Assembly (NCBI RefSeq): GCF_028401425.1
Contig: NZ_JAQOMS010000002.1
Coordinates: forward strand, 2,914,001-2,978,000
DNA from: Psychrosphaera algicola
GTDB lineage: Bacteria; Pseudomonadota; Gammaproteobacteria; Enterobacterales; Alteromonadaceae
DNA length: 64,000 bases
Direction of reading: 5' to 3'
Part shown: in pieces, positions 30,491-42,026 of the stretch
Layout: each line of letters opens with the position of its first letter
Numbering within the stretch: position 1 is the stretch's first letter
Made by a program: the position numbers and the translations under genes
The notes under the pieces: generated by a model
Told to the model about the DNA's origin: nothing
The model's input: only the letters and a program-made list of their open reading frames with translations
Database searches by the model: none

Positions 30491-31514
30491 TTATGGTTGC
30501 TCGGCGGTCCCATAAGTTGTTGCTCTAAAGATAATATCATCAAAATCTTCTAATTTTGGAATATATGGCAATTCAGCAATAAATGCCTTATTTCTCGATG
30601 AATACCAAGTGTTATTTGGTAAAAAATCAGTGGTGTACAAAAAGTCACCAATATAAACGTTGTCTGTTATTTCAATTTTATCCGCAAGTCGATAGCTAAC
30701 AATGACACTGGATTTTGCTCTATCTAGGATAAAAATATTATTTTTAATTTCAATTGAATTAACATCAAATAACCGCTCTACTTTTTCTCAAGGCCGTAGG
30801 CTATGAGTTGTCGGTTAGTCGAATTATCACCTTGCTGCAAAATACTCTTTTGAACAATAAGTTCGCCAAAGTTTGCAGTGTCTATTAATCGACTATCATC
30901 ACCATTAATTGTTGCAAGTCTCGACTCCAATATGACGGTTTTTTAGAACGACTTTTGATCCCAGAACCGCTTCCTCGCATCGAAAGAATCTCAGAGCGAT
31001 AAATTCGGAGCTCGTCTGCAAAAGCATACACCGCATGAGCATAACCCACTCCTTTGCCTTTCCCGCCTAAACGTTCAAACTTAGAATATTCAATGGTTAT
31101 ATTGCCTGCATCTCTATTTGTTAAAATGCCAGCTTGGCTGTCGTGGGCGTATAGGTTGCGAACAGTGAGATGTTGACCTTCAAATCGAATACAAGCGCCG
31201 TTTTTGTCTTTTACTGCAATATTGCGGCACTCAATGGATTCAACAGTAATATTATTGCCGGTAAATACCAAAGCGGCTTTGTCGTCGGCAATGGCATTGT
31301 CAAAAACAACGCCTTCTTCGCCAATGAGTTCTATATCGCTTGCTTTAATATAAGCGCCTACGGCATAAACGCCTTTTTGGAGGTAAATACGGCTACCATC
31401 TTTAATGGCCGTGCGTGCTGCAGATAGTGAGGTAAAGTCGACTCCATCTACCGTCACCATTGCCGCGAGGCAATGATGACTAAGTAATGTGATGAGCAGT
31501 AGGAGCGACTTCAT
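30491..31514 (-). CDS. Secreted right-handed beta-helix protein, frameshifted
   Basis: About 340 residues with a signal peptide (MKSLLLLITLLSHHCLAAMV). Parallel beta-helix rungs follow: IKASDIELIGEEGVVFDN, LVFTGNNITVESIECRNIAV, IRFEGQHLTVRNLYAHDS and GNITIEYSKFERLGGKG. Frame changes near 30945 and 30785 are bridged by VILESRLATINGDDSRLIDT and VNSIEIKNNIFILDRAK. It ends TTYGTAEQP before a TAA. An upstream open frame (to 31619) is the wecC C-terminus in the wrong frame; the true ATG is at 31512-31514. The pectate-lyase-like fold in an EPS unit suggests a polysaccharide lyase or epimerase, but I could not identify catalytic residues. Confidence 0.78.
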
Positions 31515-31527
31515 AAAAGCGATGCTT

Positions 31528-32776
31528 TTATAAAAGACCGCGTGTATCGATAACGACTTTTTGGCAAACAATGAGCGGTCCGCTGCTTTAAATTCTTTGT
31601 GATCAACCAAAATGACCACAACATTGGCAACTTCTAGTGCTGCAGCAACAGACGCAAGAGTGACATTTGCATCCGAAAGTGAACCCGGAAGCTCGCTAAT
31701 ATTAGGCTCAACCGCAATTATTTCGCCAACTTTGGCTTGGGCAAGATCTTCAACGATTTGTACCGCTGGGCTCTCTCTGAGGTCGTCGATATCGGCTTTA
31801 AATGCTAGGCCTAAACAAGCAATAACTGGGCGTTTAAACTGATCAGCCGCTTCTTTAATTTGATTAACAACGTAATGAGGTTTTGCATCGTTTGTTAATC
31901 GGGCTTGTTTGATTAGTTTTGCATGTTCCGGGCAGCTATCAACAATAAACCATGGGTCTACAGCGATACAATGGCCACCAACACTAAGATCCTGGGCTCA
32001 AGATATTTACGCGAGGGTGCCTGTTTGCTAATTTGATCAGCTCCCATACATTAATACGCAGTTGGTCACATATGGTGGATAATTCATTGGCAAAGGCAAT
32101 GTTAACGTCTCTAAATGAATTTTCAGTTAACTTAGCCATTTCTGCTGTTCTAGCATTGGTGATAATACACTCACCGCGCACAAATGTTTTATACAAACCT
32201 GCAGCTGCGGCGCTGCATGCAGGGAGATACCACCAATGACACGGTCGTTAGACACTAATTCTTGTAATACATAACCAGTAAAACACGTTCTGGGCAATGC
32301 GCGACTTTAATGTCTGCTTGATCGCCAGCATCCTGTGGGAAGGTTAAGTCTGGGCGTGCTTCTTTTAACCAACCCGCGAGTTTTTCAGTTGCGCCCACAG
32401 GTGAGGTAGATTCTAAAATGACCAAATTACCGGCTTCAATCACAGGTGCAATGGCTTTTGCCGCTGACTCAATATAGCTTAGGTCAGGTGAATGTGAGTC
32501 ATCATCACCGTGTTTAAACGGTGTAGGAACTGCAATCATAAAAGCGTCGGCTTTTTCAACGATTGTAGTCGCTCTGAGATAACCGGTAGAAACAACACTT
32601 TTAACCACTATGTCTAAGTCTGGTTCTACAATATGAATTTTACCAGCATTGATTGTATCAACTGCGTGTTGATTTATCTCAACACCAACAACCTTGATAC
32701 CACGGGAAGCAATAACGGCGGCCGTTGGCAAGCCTATGTAACCCAAACCAATAACTGAAACTGTCTTAAAGTCCAT
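31528..32776 (-). CDS. wecC: UDP-N-acetyl-D-mannosamine dehydrogenase (WecC-like), frameshifted
   Basis: A cytoplasmic NAD-dependent UDP-sugar dehydrogenase oxidising UDP-ManNAc to UDP-ManNAcA. It opens FKTVSVIGLGYIGLPTAAVI, a Rossmann fold, and then has FMIAVPTPFK, ILESTSPVGATEKL and VAHCPERVL. After frame changes near 32265 and 32200 it continues TNARTAEMAKLTENSFRDVN and FANELSTICDQLRINVWEL. After another near 31990 it reads SVGGHCIAVDPWFIV and ends KKSVIDTRGLL at a TAA (31528-31530). The catalytic Cys lies in GGHCIAVDPWF, as in WecC. The span of about 415 residues is normal. It follows wecB directly and precedes the beta-helix gene, so UDP-ManNAcA is a predicted building block. Confidence 0.9.
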
Positions 32777-32778
32777 GA

Positions 32779-33901
32779 CTATAATTCCTCTACTAATGTT
32801 TGTACTATTCTTTGACAAGCTTGACCGTCACCATATGGGTTATGGGCCTGCGACATCGTATTATATTTAACTTCATCGTCTAGCAATGTAATTGTTTGCT
32901 CAACAATGCGTTGTTCATCGGTTCCTACTAATATGACAGTACCTGCATCAACGGCTTCTGGGCGCTCTGTTGTATCACGCATAACCAGTACTGGTTTACC
33001 TATTGAAGGCGCTTCTTCTTGAACACCACCTGAGTCAGTAATGATCAAATAGGATTGATTCATTAAATAAACAAATGGCAGGTAATCTTGTGGTTCAATT
33101 AAAAATACGTTGTCTAAGCCAGATAATAATCGGTTTACCGGTTCCCTAACGTTAGGATTCATGTGCATTGGGTAAACGATTTGTACATCTGGACGTTGTC
33201 TAGCAATAGTCGCTAACGCACTACATATCCGTTCAAATCCGTCACCAAAACTTTCACGTCGGTGACCGGTGACTAACACTAATTTTTTATCAGGGTTAAT
33301 AAATGAGAACTTTTCAGTAAACGCAGAGCGCAACGCGTCATTGTTGTCTAATTTTTGTTTAACCCACAATAATGCGTCGATTACCGTGTTACCAGTGACA
33401 TAAATATTAGACGCTGGCGTATTTTCTTTAAGTAGGTTTGATTCAGACGATGCTGTTGGCGCAAAGTGGAATTGGGTGATTGCACCTGTTAATTTGCGGT
33501 TGGCTTCTTCTGGCCAAGGAGAATAAATATTGCCAGTACGCAGTCCGGCTTCAACGTGTCCTACTTTTACTTGCTGATAAAAGGCCGCTAAAGCAGCACT
33601 AAATGTTGTGCTAGTGTCGCCGTGAACCAAAACAATATCAGGTTTAAAATCGGCAATGACCGCTTTTATGTCGGTAAGGATCTTGGTTGTCACATCGTAT
33701 AGGTCTTGGCCCGGCTTCATGATATTGAGATCGTAGTCAGGGGTGATTTCAAACAACTTCAACACCTGATCTAGCATTTCTCTGTGTTGTGCTGTAACAC
33801 ATACGCGGGATTCAATTAAATTAGACTCGGCTAATTTGTGAACAAGGGAGCCATTTTGATTGCTTCTGGCCGTGTACCAAATACCGTGAGGACTTTTTCA
33901 T
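32779..33901 (-). CDS. wecB: UDP-N-acetylglucosamine 2-epimerase (WecB), frameshifted
   Basis: A non-hydrolysing epimerase converting UDP-GlcNAc to UDP-ManNAc. The N-terminus, in a different frame, reads VLTVFGTRPEAIKMAPL and HKLAESNLIESRVCVTAQHR, with breaks near 33895 and 33848. The rest is intact: PDIVLVHGDTSTTFSAALAA, VGHVEAGLRTG, YSPWPEEANRKL, LVTGHRRESFG and IITDSGGVQEEAPSIGKPV. These cover the catalytic and UDP-binding positions of the family. The span gives about 374 residues. The start is taken as the ATG complement of 33899-33901. It heads a unit with wecC two bases behind. The promoter lies in the divergent region shared with the deacetylase gene. Confidence 0.93.
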
Positions 33902-33935
33902 TAACCTTGCCTATTAAAAAAGAGTGTTCCGTAAC

Positions 33936-33999
33936 TAATTTACCATATTGTTTAAGTTATTTTCCTTTTCGTCCAGCACTAAATGGATTAATTTACCAT
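33936..33999. promoter_or_regulatory. Repeated TAATTTACCAT in the wecB/deacetylase divergent region
   Basis: TAATTTACCAT occurs at 33936-33946 and again at 33989-33999, 53 bases apart or about five helical turns. The second copy overlaps AATGGATTAATTTA (33982-33995), a motif shared with other divergent regions of the locus. The 114-base region must hold promoters for both directions. A cooperative operator is possible. Confidence 0.35.
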
Positions 34000-34015
34000 T
34001 AACTAATATATAAGC

Positions 34016-35054
34016 GTGGTTCACAATAAATTAAACAGCGTGTACTCTAAGCTTGTTTGCAATTCAATCGTAATGGATTATAGGGATTTATTAACAATGC
34101 TGAGCTGGGGTTTGAATATTTTAGCCTGGATAAACTTTCGAAAACATCGAGAGTATCCTTTGGCCGTTTTGTATTTTCATCGCGTTTTAGATAAAGCGGA
34201 CCCGTTTTGCCCAGACGACTTAGATGTTGCTGGTTTTGAGCAACTCATCGCAGCGCTAAGCAAACACTTTACTATTTATCCCCTGTCCAAAGCCTTGGCA
34301 CTGCAAAAAAGGGTAAGCTACCTAAATTAGCTTTGGCGCTCACGTTCGACGACGGTTACTTAGATAACTACACCAACGCACTCCCTATTTTAGAAAAGTA
34401 CAATATCAAAGCGAGTTTTTTGTTGCAACTCATGGCACCCAACAAGGGTGGTTATGGAATGATCAACTCGAAACCTGCTTACGAAAAGCTGCATTAGCCA
34501 ACCTAGATTTTGAAAACCAACATTATTCTTTAGCAACTGAACAAGCTCGTGCTAATACTTATTTAACCCTAGTTTCAAAAATCAAATTTTTACCTAATGC
34601 GTTACGAGACAAAGCTGTGGATACCATTGTAGGATTGTGTGGCGATCCTGTTGTTGAGCGCTGTATGATGACCGAATCGCAGCTCAAAAATTTGGTGAGT
34701 CGCGGACATGATGTCGGGGCACACACTGCCAGTCATAGTATTTTGGGTTTTCAGCAAGACGCTGTGGCGGAGGAGGAGATTTCAACCTCGATTCGTTATT
34801 TAAACGATGTATTAGGTACAACCACCACCATTTTTGCCTATCCAAATGGCTGGTTTGACCGAGATTTTAGTAATAAACATGCCTCTATGGTAAAAAAATG
34901 TGGTGTTGAATACGCTGTTGCAACAAACGATGGTGGTATTGTGCAAACCAGTAACAACTTAGCCTTGCCTAGGTTTATGCCGTATCGGAAAAAAATAACG
35001 CCATTTTGTTTATCTTTAGAAAAGATAGCCGGAGAAGTGACCATTAATGAATGA
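34016..35054 (+). CDS. Polysaccharide deacetylase (NodB homology), frameshifted
   Basis: About 345 residues of the carbohydrate esterase 4 type, which remove N-acetyl groups from sugar polymers or precursors. The N-terminal region is helical and includes YPLAVLYFHRVLDKADPF. The NodB core has ALTFDDGYLDNYTNALPILE and NIKASFFVA (motif 1), GHDVGAHTASHSILG (motif 2 metal ligands), and TIFAYPNGWFD. Frame changes near 34310 and between 34425 and 34620 separate the pieces. A GTG at 34016 opens the frame, but the ATG at 34073 (MDYRDLLTML) is also possible. Its end overlaps the next glycosyltransferase start by eight bases, so the two are co-translated. Confidence 0.85.
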
Positions 35055-36305
35055 GCAAATCAAAATGAAAAAACAAAAAACAATATTAATGGTCGTATTT
35101 GAGTTTCCGCCGAGTAATGGTGCGTCGGTGCCAAGAATTGAGAGCTTTTACCGCTATTTAAAGCAATGGGGGTGGAATGTAGTGGTATTAACTGCGACTG
35201 ACCGAGCTTATTCAAAAATTGACCGCACCTACACTGACGCGGCTGACGACAAGATTTATCGAGCCAACGCCTATGACGTACAAAGGGATTTGTCTTATAA
35301 AGGTAAATATCTATCTATTATGGAAACGCCCGACCGCTGGGGGCTTACATGGATCCCGGCGGCGTTAAAAACAGGCAAAAAACTGTTAAAAAATACCAGC
35401 CAGATGTTATTTGGTCATCGTCTCCAATTCCAAGTACACATTACATTGCAAATAAACTGGCGGCGTCAAATAAAACGCCCCGGTCGCTGATTATCGTGAT
35501 CCTTGCCATTACATGAATGGCTCTGCTGGAAAATGGTTAGACTACATTCATAAAAAAATTGATACAAAAGTAATGACAAATGCCGCGCAAATTACGTTCG
35601 CCACAAGTGCCGTGAGAGATTTGTATCAAACCGAATATGGCGAGTTGGTCTCATTAAAAAATACCGTTATAGAAAATGGCTACGATGAAGCCAATTTTGA
35701 GAAACTCGCCGGTATGCCAGATAATTCGACACCGTTTTCTGCCGATAAGTTTACCTTATATTACAGTGGTGTTTTGTATCCAAATGGGCGAGATCCAGAG
35801 CCGATATTTGAGGCGTTGTCGGCAATAAAAGCGGACGGTTTAATTACAGCTGACAATTTTGAACTAATATTTCAAGGTGCCGGGGACGGCAACGATTTTG
35901 CACAAAAGTTAACGCAACTCGGCATTGACGACCTTGTTCGATTTATTGAGCCAGTGCCGTTTATCAACGCTTTAAATAATATGACCTGAGACCAATGCTT
36001 TATTGCTAATACAAGATGCTAGGTTTAATAAACAAATTCCGGGCAAAGTATACGAATATCTGCGGACTCAAAGAGCGATGTTGGTTAAGGCCGATGATGC
36101 AGGCGCAACCTATAATTTATCGAAACAATTTGACGGCGTGTATTTGGGACAAACAAAAGACAATTTAACCGTTGCAATTGTTGATTTGTTGCAGGCAAAT
36201 GGGGGTAATGACATTACATCATTTGACCGTGATTTGTCGCTGTATAGTCGCAAACAGAAAGCAGAGCAATTGGATAAGATTCTGCAAAATGTATCTGATA
36301 GGTAA
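35047..36305 (+). CDS. GT4-like glycosyltransferase, frameshifted
   Basis: About 420 residues with a GT-B outline. The N-terminal part reads TILMVVFEFPPSNGASVPRI and ESFYRYLKQWGWNVVVLT. A frame change near 35390 is bridged by QPDVIWSSSPIPSTHYIANK and by the conserved ADYRDP near 35495. The middle has QITFATSAVRDLYQTEYG, VIENGYDEANF and FTLYYSGVLYPNGRDPEPIF. The last part, after a change near 35985, reads NALLLIQDARFNKQIPGKVY and EYLRTQRAML. IPGKVYEYLRT is the donor-site motif in this group. The ATG start overlaps the upstream deacetylase. Donor sugar is unknown. Confidence 0.85.
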
Positions 36306-36497
36306 AATAAATAATTTGCGTAATTTTATAACACCCTTTTTTATTCGGGGTTGTACGATTTTTCATCATTGTTAATGCGAAAATTCGATTCTTGGGTTAT
36401 ATTCAATTACGCTTTTATGGTAGTTAGCTACCTCACTTAAAATAAATTCTAGGCTTCCAAACTAATGTTAATTTCTTCATCTTTTATAACGACGCCC

Positions 36498-39400
36498 ATG
36501 GCAAAGCGGTTTATTAGTACAAGCCTAATAATGATTTCTATTTTTGGAATATCTGCCTGTAGTGGCTCTGGCTCTTCTGACGATAATGAGAAAAGAATCG
36601 ATACTATTTTATCGGAAATTACTGATAAAAATGCAGAGTTGAATTTTATCGCAGATAGTGTTGCCACAAATGGAGGTGAGGTTGGGATTACTGCCAACGC
36701 AGAAGAAGATGGACAAACCATTACCTATGCATTAGTTGACGACGGCCAACCTACATTTGGTGCTTTTGCTATTGATAGCGCAACAGGCGTAATTACTGTC
36801 GCAGATTATCGTTTGGTTGACGGGTTTATCGCCCCAGAAATTAGCTTGACGGTGGAAGCGACAAGTTCATCAGCTAAAAAGTTCAAGCTTCCTTCAGTGT
36901 TAAAGTAACCAATGTTGAATTAAGTAACATAGCCGATGTTGACCAATTGCCCAACGTAATTGACGATATAAACTCCGTAAATGGCTTAGCAGTGGGTGTT
37001 AGAGCAAATGCAATCCACGACGGTAATACTGTAACTTATAGCCTTACTGATTCTGCCGGTGGTCGATTTTCAATTGATGAAGTTACTGGTGTTATCAGCG
37101 TTTTAGATCATACCTTGATTGATAGAAGCGAAAATCCTAATCACGTGGTCGAAGTAATGGCAATGAGCACATCAGGGACTGTGGTAAGTCAAACATTCAC
37201 GATAAATGTGGAGTATTTATATCTAACATCTGTGGTAGATAAAAACGAAATGGAAAACCACATTAAAGAAGCTGAAATTATAAATGACTTAAGCGTTGGA
37301 ATTACAGGCCGTGCTTTTCACGACAACAACACCATTAGCTATTCATTAACACGCGGTGAGGAATACGGTTTTACCGTAAATTCTGAAACGGGTGAAGTAT
37401 CTATAAAAGATAAAGACGTATTGATAGATAAAATACAAACCTATTATATTTTAGAAATTACAGCGACTAGTTCGAGTGGCGATACCTCTGCATCGCAATT
37501 TAAATTAAAGATGACTCCTGTGCCATTTATGTCTTTTGATTTTGACGATAATAAAGTTGAAAACGGTTTCGACAATTGGAGTTATTCAGATATTGGCGCT
37601 AACGAATGCGACATTTATGCTGGTATCGGGCAATCAAAGCTTTGCAATGAAGATGGCTCGAAATTTTTTCCTTATTACAACCCTCATAATAATTCACATA
37701 TTGGCTGGACCCGTTATGGCTTCTTTGATTCAGAGCCCACATTAAGCGTTTCGGGCAACTCCATGAAAGTTTTAATGACAGGCGGAGTATATGAAGATAA
37801 TGCTGGGTTGCTACAAGAAGCAGGTATTGAGATTAAGTCTAAATCTCAATATTTAGAAAACTTAAGCGAAGCAAACCTGATTGGCGACCGAGATGTCGAC
37901 GGAAGAATCTTTTTTATTACAAAACAAAAACCAATTCTACCCTTATTCCACAATTTAAGGGCCATAATCGACTTTCAATTTGGGTGTTAATGCCGCCTAA
38001 TTATCTCAATTTTGATGATTATGCTAAGTCGAACCTATCTAGACCGGATTTGACAGTTTCATTTTATCCTTTTATTGATACCAGTGTAGGTGGTCACTAT
38101 TATCATAGAGCGGCTAATATTCCCATGGGCGGCTGGACCAAGGTATTAGTCGATGCTCACCCAACACACCACAATGGTGGCGCTCACAATCCATATAGCT
38201 CATTTAGTGAAGGTGGCGATCATTATCCAGGAGATGGTCAGAAGTATTTCGATAGTATGGCGACAATTTCTTTAGGAGTTGCAACACCGGGAACAAAGTC
38301 TTCTCCAATAGCGTTTTATGTCGATGAACTAGCCGCATACTCTATGCCATATGAAAATGAAGAAACAATTAGTAATTTGGCAGTGGGTTTCTCACCTCAA
38401 ACCAAACGTTTTGATGTCAGCTTTAGCGATAAATATCGATGTATTGAATGTAACGCTGAATATGAAGTTCGATATTCGTTTTTTCCTATCGACAACGGAA
38501 ATTATGAACAGGCATACCTACCTGACTATGTTGTTAACTTTGACCGAGAGGACAACAATGAGCAAGGGAAAATCATAAAGCCAAGTCCCGGATATAATCA
38601 GATTTGGGCAGCGTTTGATATTCAAGCAGAACACAAAACAATGTTAACCGAAGGGCAAACTATCTTTATTGCTATAAAAGACAAATCGGAACGCAGTGAA
38701 ATTGAACAACAACCCGCTGATTTTGAAATTGTAAGTGTACTATAGGGGTGGGCGATATCCAAAAAATGGATCTAGTGAAAACAATAGACTATCAAATAAT
38801 TACGCCACTTTTTCCTTTAGAACTTAAAACGAAACAGTTGAATCAAGCAATAGTGGGTCAATCATTTAGCCAACAAATAGATGTTTTTGGCGCGTTGCCG
38901 CCTTACCAGTTCTCGTCTTCTGCTTTACCAGATGGACTAACATTAACCGAAGATGGTTTGCTTGCAGGGACACCGACAAGTACCGGCGATTTTGAAATTG
39001 AACTTAGTATAAAAGCGGCAAACGGCACAACATTAACGTCCAAATTAGCATTGCCGATTAATAATAAAAGCGATTTTGATACGCTATTTTGCTCAACAAT
39101 TGTTGACTTTGGAGATTCATTAGAGGCCTCTGATATCCTCGATGGTCGATTCGATACTATCATACTAGACAAGTACACAAGTTTTGTTAATTTTGGTACA
39201 GCAATTACAACGGGTGATAGCGGAGCGTATAATTATCAAGGTGTAAAAGCCATTGAAAATGTCTCGTTGAATATAGGGGATGTCGTGCGCCTAATATGGT
39301 TTAATAGCGGTGATAGCGATATTCTGTTTTCGCCAAAGATTAGCTTCAATGATGCCGATCGCGTCAGTTCAGACGATGATGAAATATGGCATACAGTTGA

Positions 39401-39590
39401 TGAAGTTAGAGTTAAAGCGAATCACTTTGGGGTTAGTCAATTTATTATTACCGAGTCGACTGATGCTAGTGTGATTAACGTTAATAACAACTATGATAAT
39501 AATAATATTTTGGTGATGGATAGAATTGAGTTGGTGCAACCTACCAAGTTATTAACAGATGTATGTTTATATCCGTTTGTTGAATTTTAG
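36498..39590 (+). CDS. Large surface lipoprotein with cadherin-like and Ig-like repeats, frameshifted
   Basis: About 1,030 residues. The chosen ATG at 36498 gives MAKRFISTSLIMISIFGISA followed by C, a lipobox, then a Gly/Ser-rich linker. Three cadherin-like repeats follow, each with the ITYALxD...FxIDxxTGVITV pattern (GAFAIDSATGVITVADY, RFSIDEVTGVISVLDH, YGFTVNSETGEVSIKD). A central unknown domain resembles a concanavalin-like or carbohydrate-binding fold (DRDVDGRIFF; HYYHRAANIPMGGWTKVLVD). A putative-Ig domain follows (PYQFSSSALPDGLTLTEDG, LLAGTPTSTGDFEIEL), then an all-beta C-terminus. Frame changes lie near 36890, 37925 and 38745. The end faces a glycosyltransferase across a hairpin. A matrix or EPS-binding role is likely; an enzymatic role is not excluded. 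Confidence 0.75.
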
Positions 39591-39643
39591 GTTGGATTTG
39601 TTGCAGTTATTTTTAGTTAAAACTGCTTAATAGTATTCAGCTA

Positions 39644-39677
39644 TTATGGACTAGGCCAACGATAGCCTAGTCCATAA
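39644..39677. repeat. Perfect 13-bp inverted repeat between convergent genes
   Basis: TTATGGACTAGGC (39644-39656) pairs perfectly with GCCTAGTCCATAA (39665-39677) across an 8-base loop. It lies between the lipoprotein gene and the end of the 19-kb minus-strand EPS run. No T-tract follows on either strand. A bidirectional terminator-like or mRNA 3'-end structure is the simplest reading. Confidence 0.75.
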
Positions 39678-39742
39678 AGGAAAATTCACATTTTGGGAAT
39701 GCATAGTTAGTGAAAATTCAGCAACTATGGACAGGCATTAGA

Positions 39743-40941
39743 TTAGGGAAATAGGAATTTATTAACCGTGGCTGCACACCAATCCCAAGTGTATTTATTG
39801 AAGCGTTTAGCCGCTTCTTCTCGGTCATAGGTATTAGACAACACGACGTCCAAAGCCTTAGTTAAACCGGCTAAGTCGTCATTTTCAACAACGTCTCCTA
39901 AGTCAGGTTCACTGGCCATTATCTCTGGCACACTACCCACCTTTGTCGCCACTGCGGGAGTACCACAGGCGAGCGCTTCGGTTAAAACATTAGGACTGCC
40001 TTCGCCACGACTAGACAAACAAAAGACGTCTACGGCGTTATACCAAGGTTATAAGTTGCTGGTTTGCTACGGCGCCTTGAAATACCACATGCTCTTGCAG
40101 GTTATGTTCCATTACATAGTGTTTTAGTTCGGTACGGTAATCCCCTTCGGCCCCTTCTGAACCCAAAATATAGAATACTAGATTGTGAAACTTTGGTTGC
40201 TGAGTCAAGGTAGACAGCGCTTTAATAACTAAATCAAATCCTTTGCGATGAATAAGAGCGCCGACACCCAGAATAATCTGTTTATCGCTAGGGTAATCCC
40301 AATGTCGTTCGACATTCAGTTTTGTCCAAATAGTAAAATTTATCGGTATCCACACCGTTTCTAATTACCGTTGTGCGGCTGCCCGTTTGTGCCAATTCAT
40401 TAGCGGTTGTTGCCATCTCTTCACTTAATGAAATCACTTTAGTGACATTTTTTAAATATTTCTTAACAACTTGTTGTCGTACATCTTTGTCTTGGAAGTG
40501 GAAGGCTTCCATTCCTCTTAACGTGACATTAAAAGGTACATCATAACGATTACTCAAATAATGCCCTGTGGGTAAATCTGGGAACGTCCAGTGCAAATCA
40601 ACTACGTCAAAATCAAAACCTATCGTATCAATAACTTTTTGAACCGCCCGTTTGTAACTATTTATCTCAATGGATTTTAAATAACCCGGTATGGATAAAA
40701 AACGAGGATGGTATACGGTTAAACCGTTCATTGTCTCCGTCTCAGGAATGTTTTTTAGTGACTTGAATTTCCCGATAAAACCATGAAAAGGAGAATCAGG
40801 GATCGGGTTGATAATAGTTACATCCGCATACTTGCTCATGGCTGTTAATCTATTTAATACAAAAATGCCATGATTAGGCTGCTGACAATTTGGAAATAGA
40901 TAGCTTATTGCGAGTATTCTTTTTCTATTATTAGACATCAC
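39743..40941 (-). CDS. GT4-family glycosyltransferase, frameshifted
   Basis: About 400 residues with two Rossmann-like halves. The N-terminal half includes RILAISYLFPNCQQPNHGIF, VVDLHWTFPDLPTGHYLSNR and FNVTLRGMEAFHF. The UDP-sugar half has IILGVGALIHRKGFDLVIKA and, after frame changes near 40330 and 40030, VDVFCLSSRGEGSPNVLTEA with LACGTPAVATKVGSVPEIM. The EGSPNVLTEAL segment is the E-x7-E donor motif of GT4. It is the last gene of the long minus-strand EPS run, one base after the acyltransferase gene. Donor and linkage are unknown. Confidence 0.88.
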
Positions 40942-40942
40942 T

Positions 40943-42026
40943 TTAATGTGTTTCCTGTTTAACGTGTTTGCTACCGTATTTGGCCAATTGCCTGTTTAAA
41001 AATAGCTTTATTGTTATCTTTTGTTTTTCAGACCAGCGACCAAGTATAACAACAATAAGTAGCGGTATTAAAAATAAAGTGATTAGAAATATTAGGTTGT
41101 TTTTATCTCCTAGGTTTAACGCGGCGATTGTTTGAATTATTGGCCGATGAAACAGGTATAACGAGAATGTGAGAGACGCCAACCAGTTTATAATAGACTT
41201 ATATTTAATTAATGGTTTCGAAAAATACATTAGCAGCGAAGGGGAATAATAAATATGAATACAAAATAGAAGGGCGTCAAAGTAGTCTCCAAATAACTCA
41301 GTTCTAGCAATAAAATCTGATGTAAACGCTATATCCCTAACTATTGGCCCTAACAAAATCATTAAAATAAGTGAAACCATTGAAGCAACTGCTTTGAGCT
41401 GCTTATTTTTTACAGGGTTATTGCTTGGCATCAACTTAAAAAGCACAAAACCTGCAATCCAAATTGGTAATAAAGCAACAATAGTTGGACCAGCTATTAG
41501 GCAGAAAATAGCAATTGCTACATATTTCAAATTAGATCGAATAAAAAACGCACATGCAAAAATAATGTAATAAAACCATTCAAAAGTGAGCGACCAAAAG
41601 GGTTGGTTAATACTATAGGTTAAACCCAATATTCCAAATATTCTGAACCATAAAAAAGAAAGAACATAGTTTAAAAATGAATGTTCTGTTTCAAAGGGCC
41701 ATGCGCCCTCTAGGTAAAACTCCGGATTATATGAGAAACCAATATAGTCAAAGGTAAACGTGAGGATTAAAGCGGGAATTAGGATTGAATAAAGACGACT
41801 AATACGCGCTACAGCGTAAGTCGATATGTTCTTTTCTTTTTCAGCTGTAACAAACGCAATTACAAATCCAGACATTACAAAAAAATCATCACAGCTGTTT
41901 GATCATAAGCTTTGAGTTGCCAAAACATACCCCCGCTAATATCTTGCGAAGCAATATGAGACAAAAAACGACAAATGCCGCACTAAACCGACATATATCT
42001 AGGTAAATTGACAGCGATTTATTCAT
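40943..42026 (-). CDS. Acyltransferase 3 family membrane protein, frameshifted
   Basis: About 360 residues with roughly ten membrane helices and the acyltransferase 3 fold, which transfers acetyl or related groups to sugars. The start (complement of 42024-42026) reads MNKSLSIYLDICRFSAAFVV. After frame changes near 41965 and 41880 it continues AYDQTAVMIFF and MSGFVIAFVTAEKEK, the conserved GFVI segment. Later motifs are ISRLYSILIPALIL, LTYSINQPFWSLTFEWFYYI and LASLTFSLYLFHRPIIQTIA. Unlike its neighbour it lacks the SGNH domain. Its start overlaps the upstream acyltransferase stop by eight bases. It probably O-acetylates one of the repeat-unit sugars. Confidence 0.86.

Noticed and set aside
31515..31619. 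N-terminal extension of the beta-helix frame to 31619
   Set aside because: That stretch is the conserved C-terminus of wecC (NVVVILVDHKEF). The beta-helix protein starts at its signal-peptide ATG at 31512-31514.
34070..34082. AATGGATTA in the deacetylase coding region as a fourth copy of the divergent-region motif
   Set aside because: Match is only nine bases and lies within coding sequence, so it is not counted.
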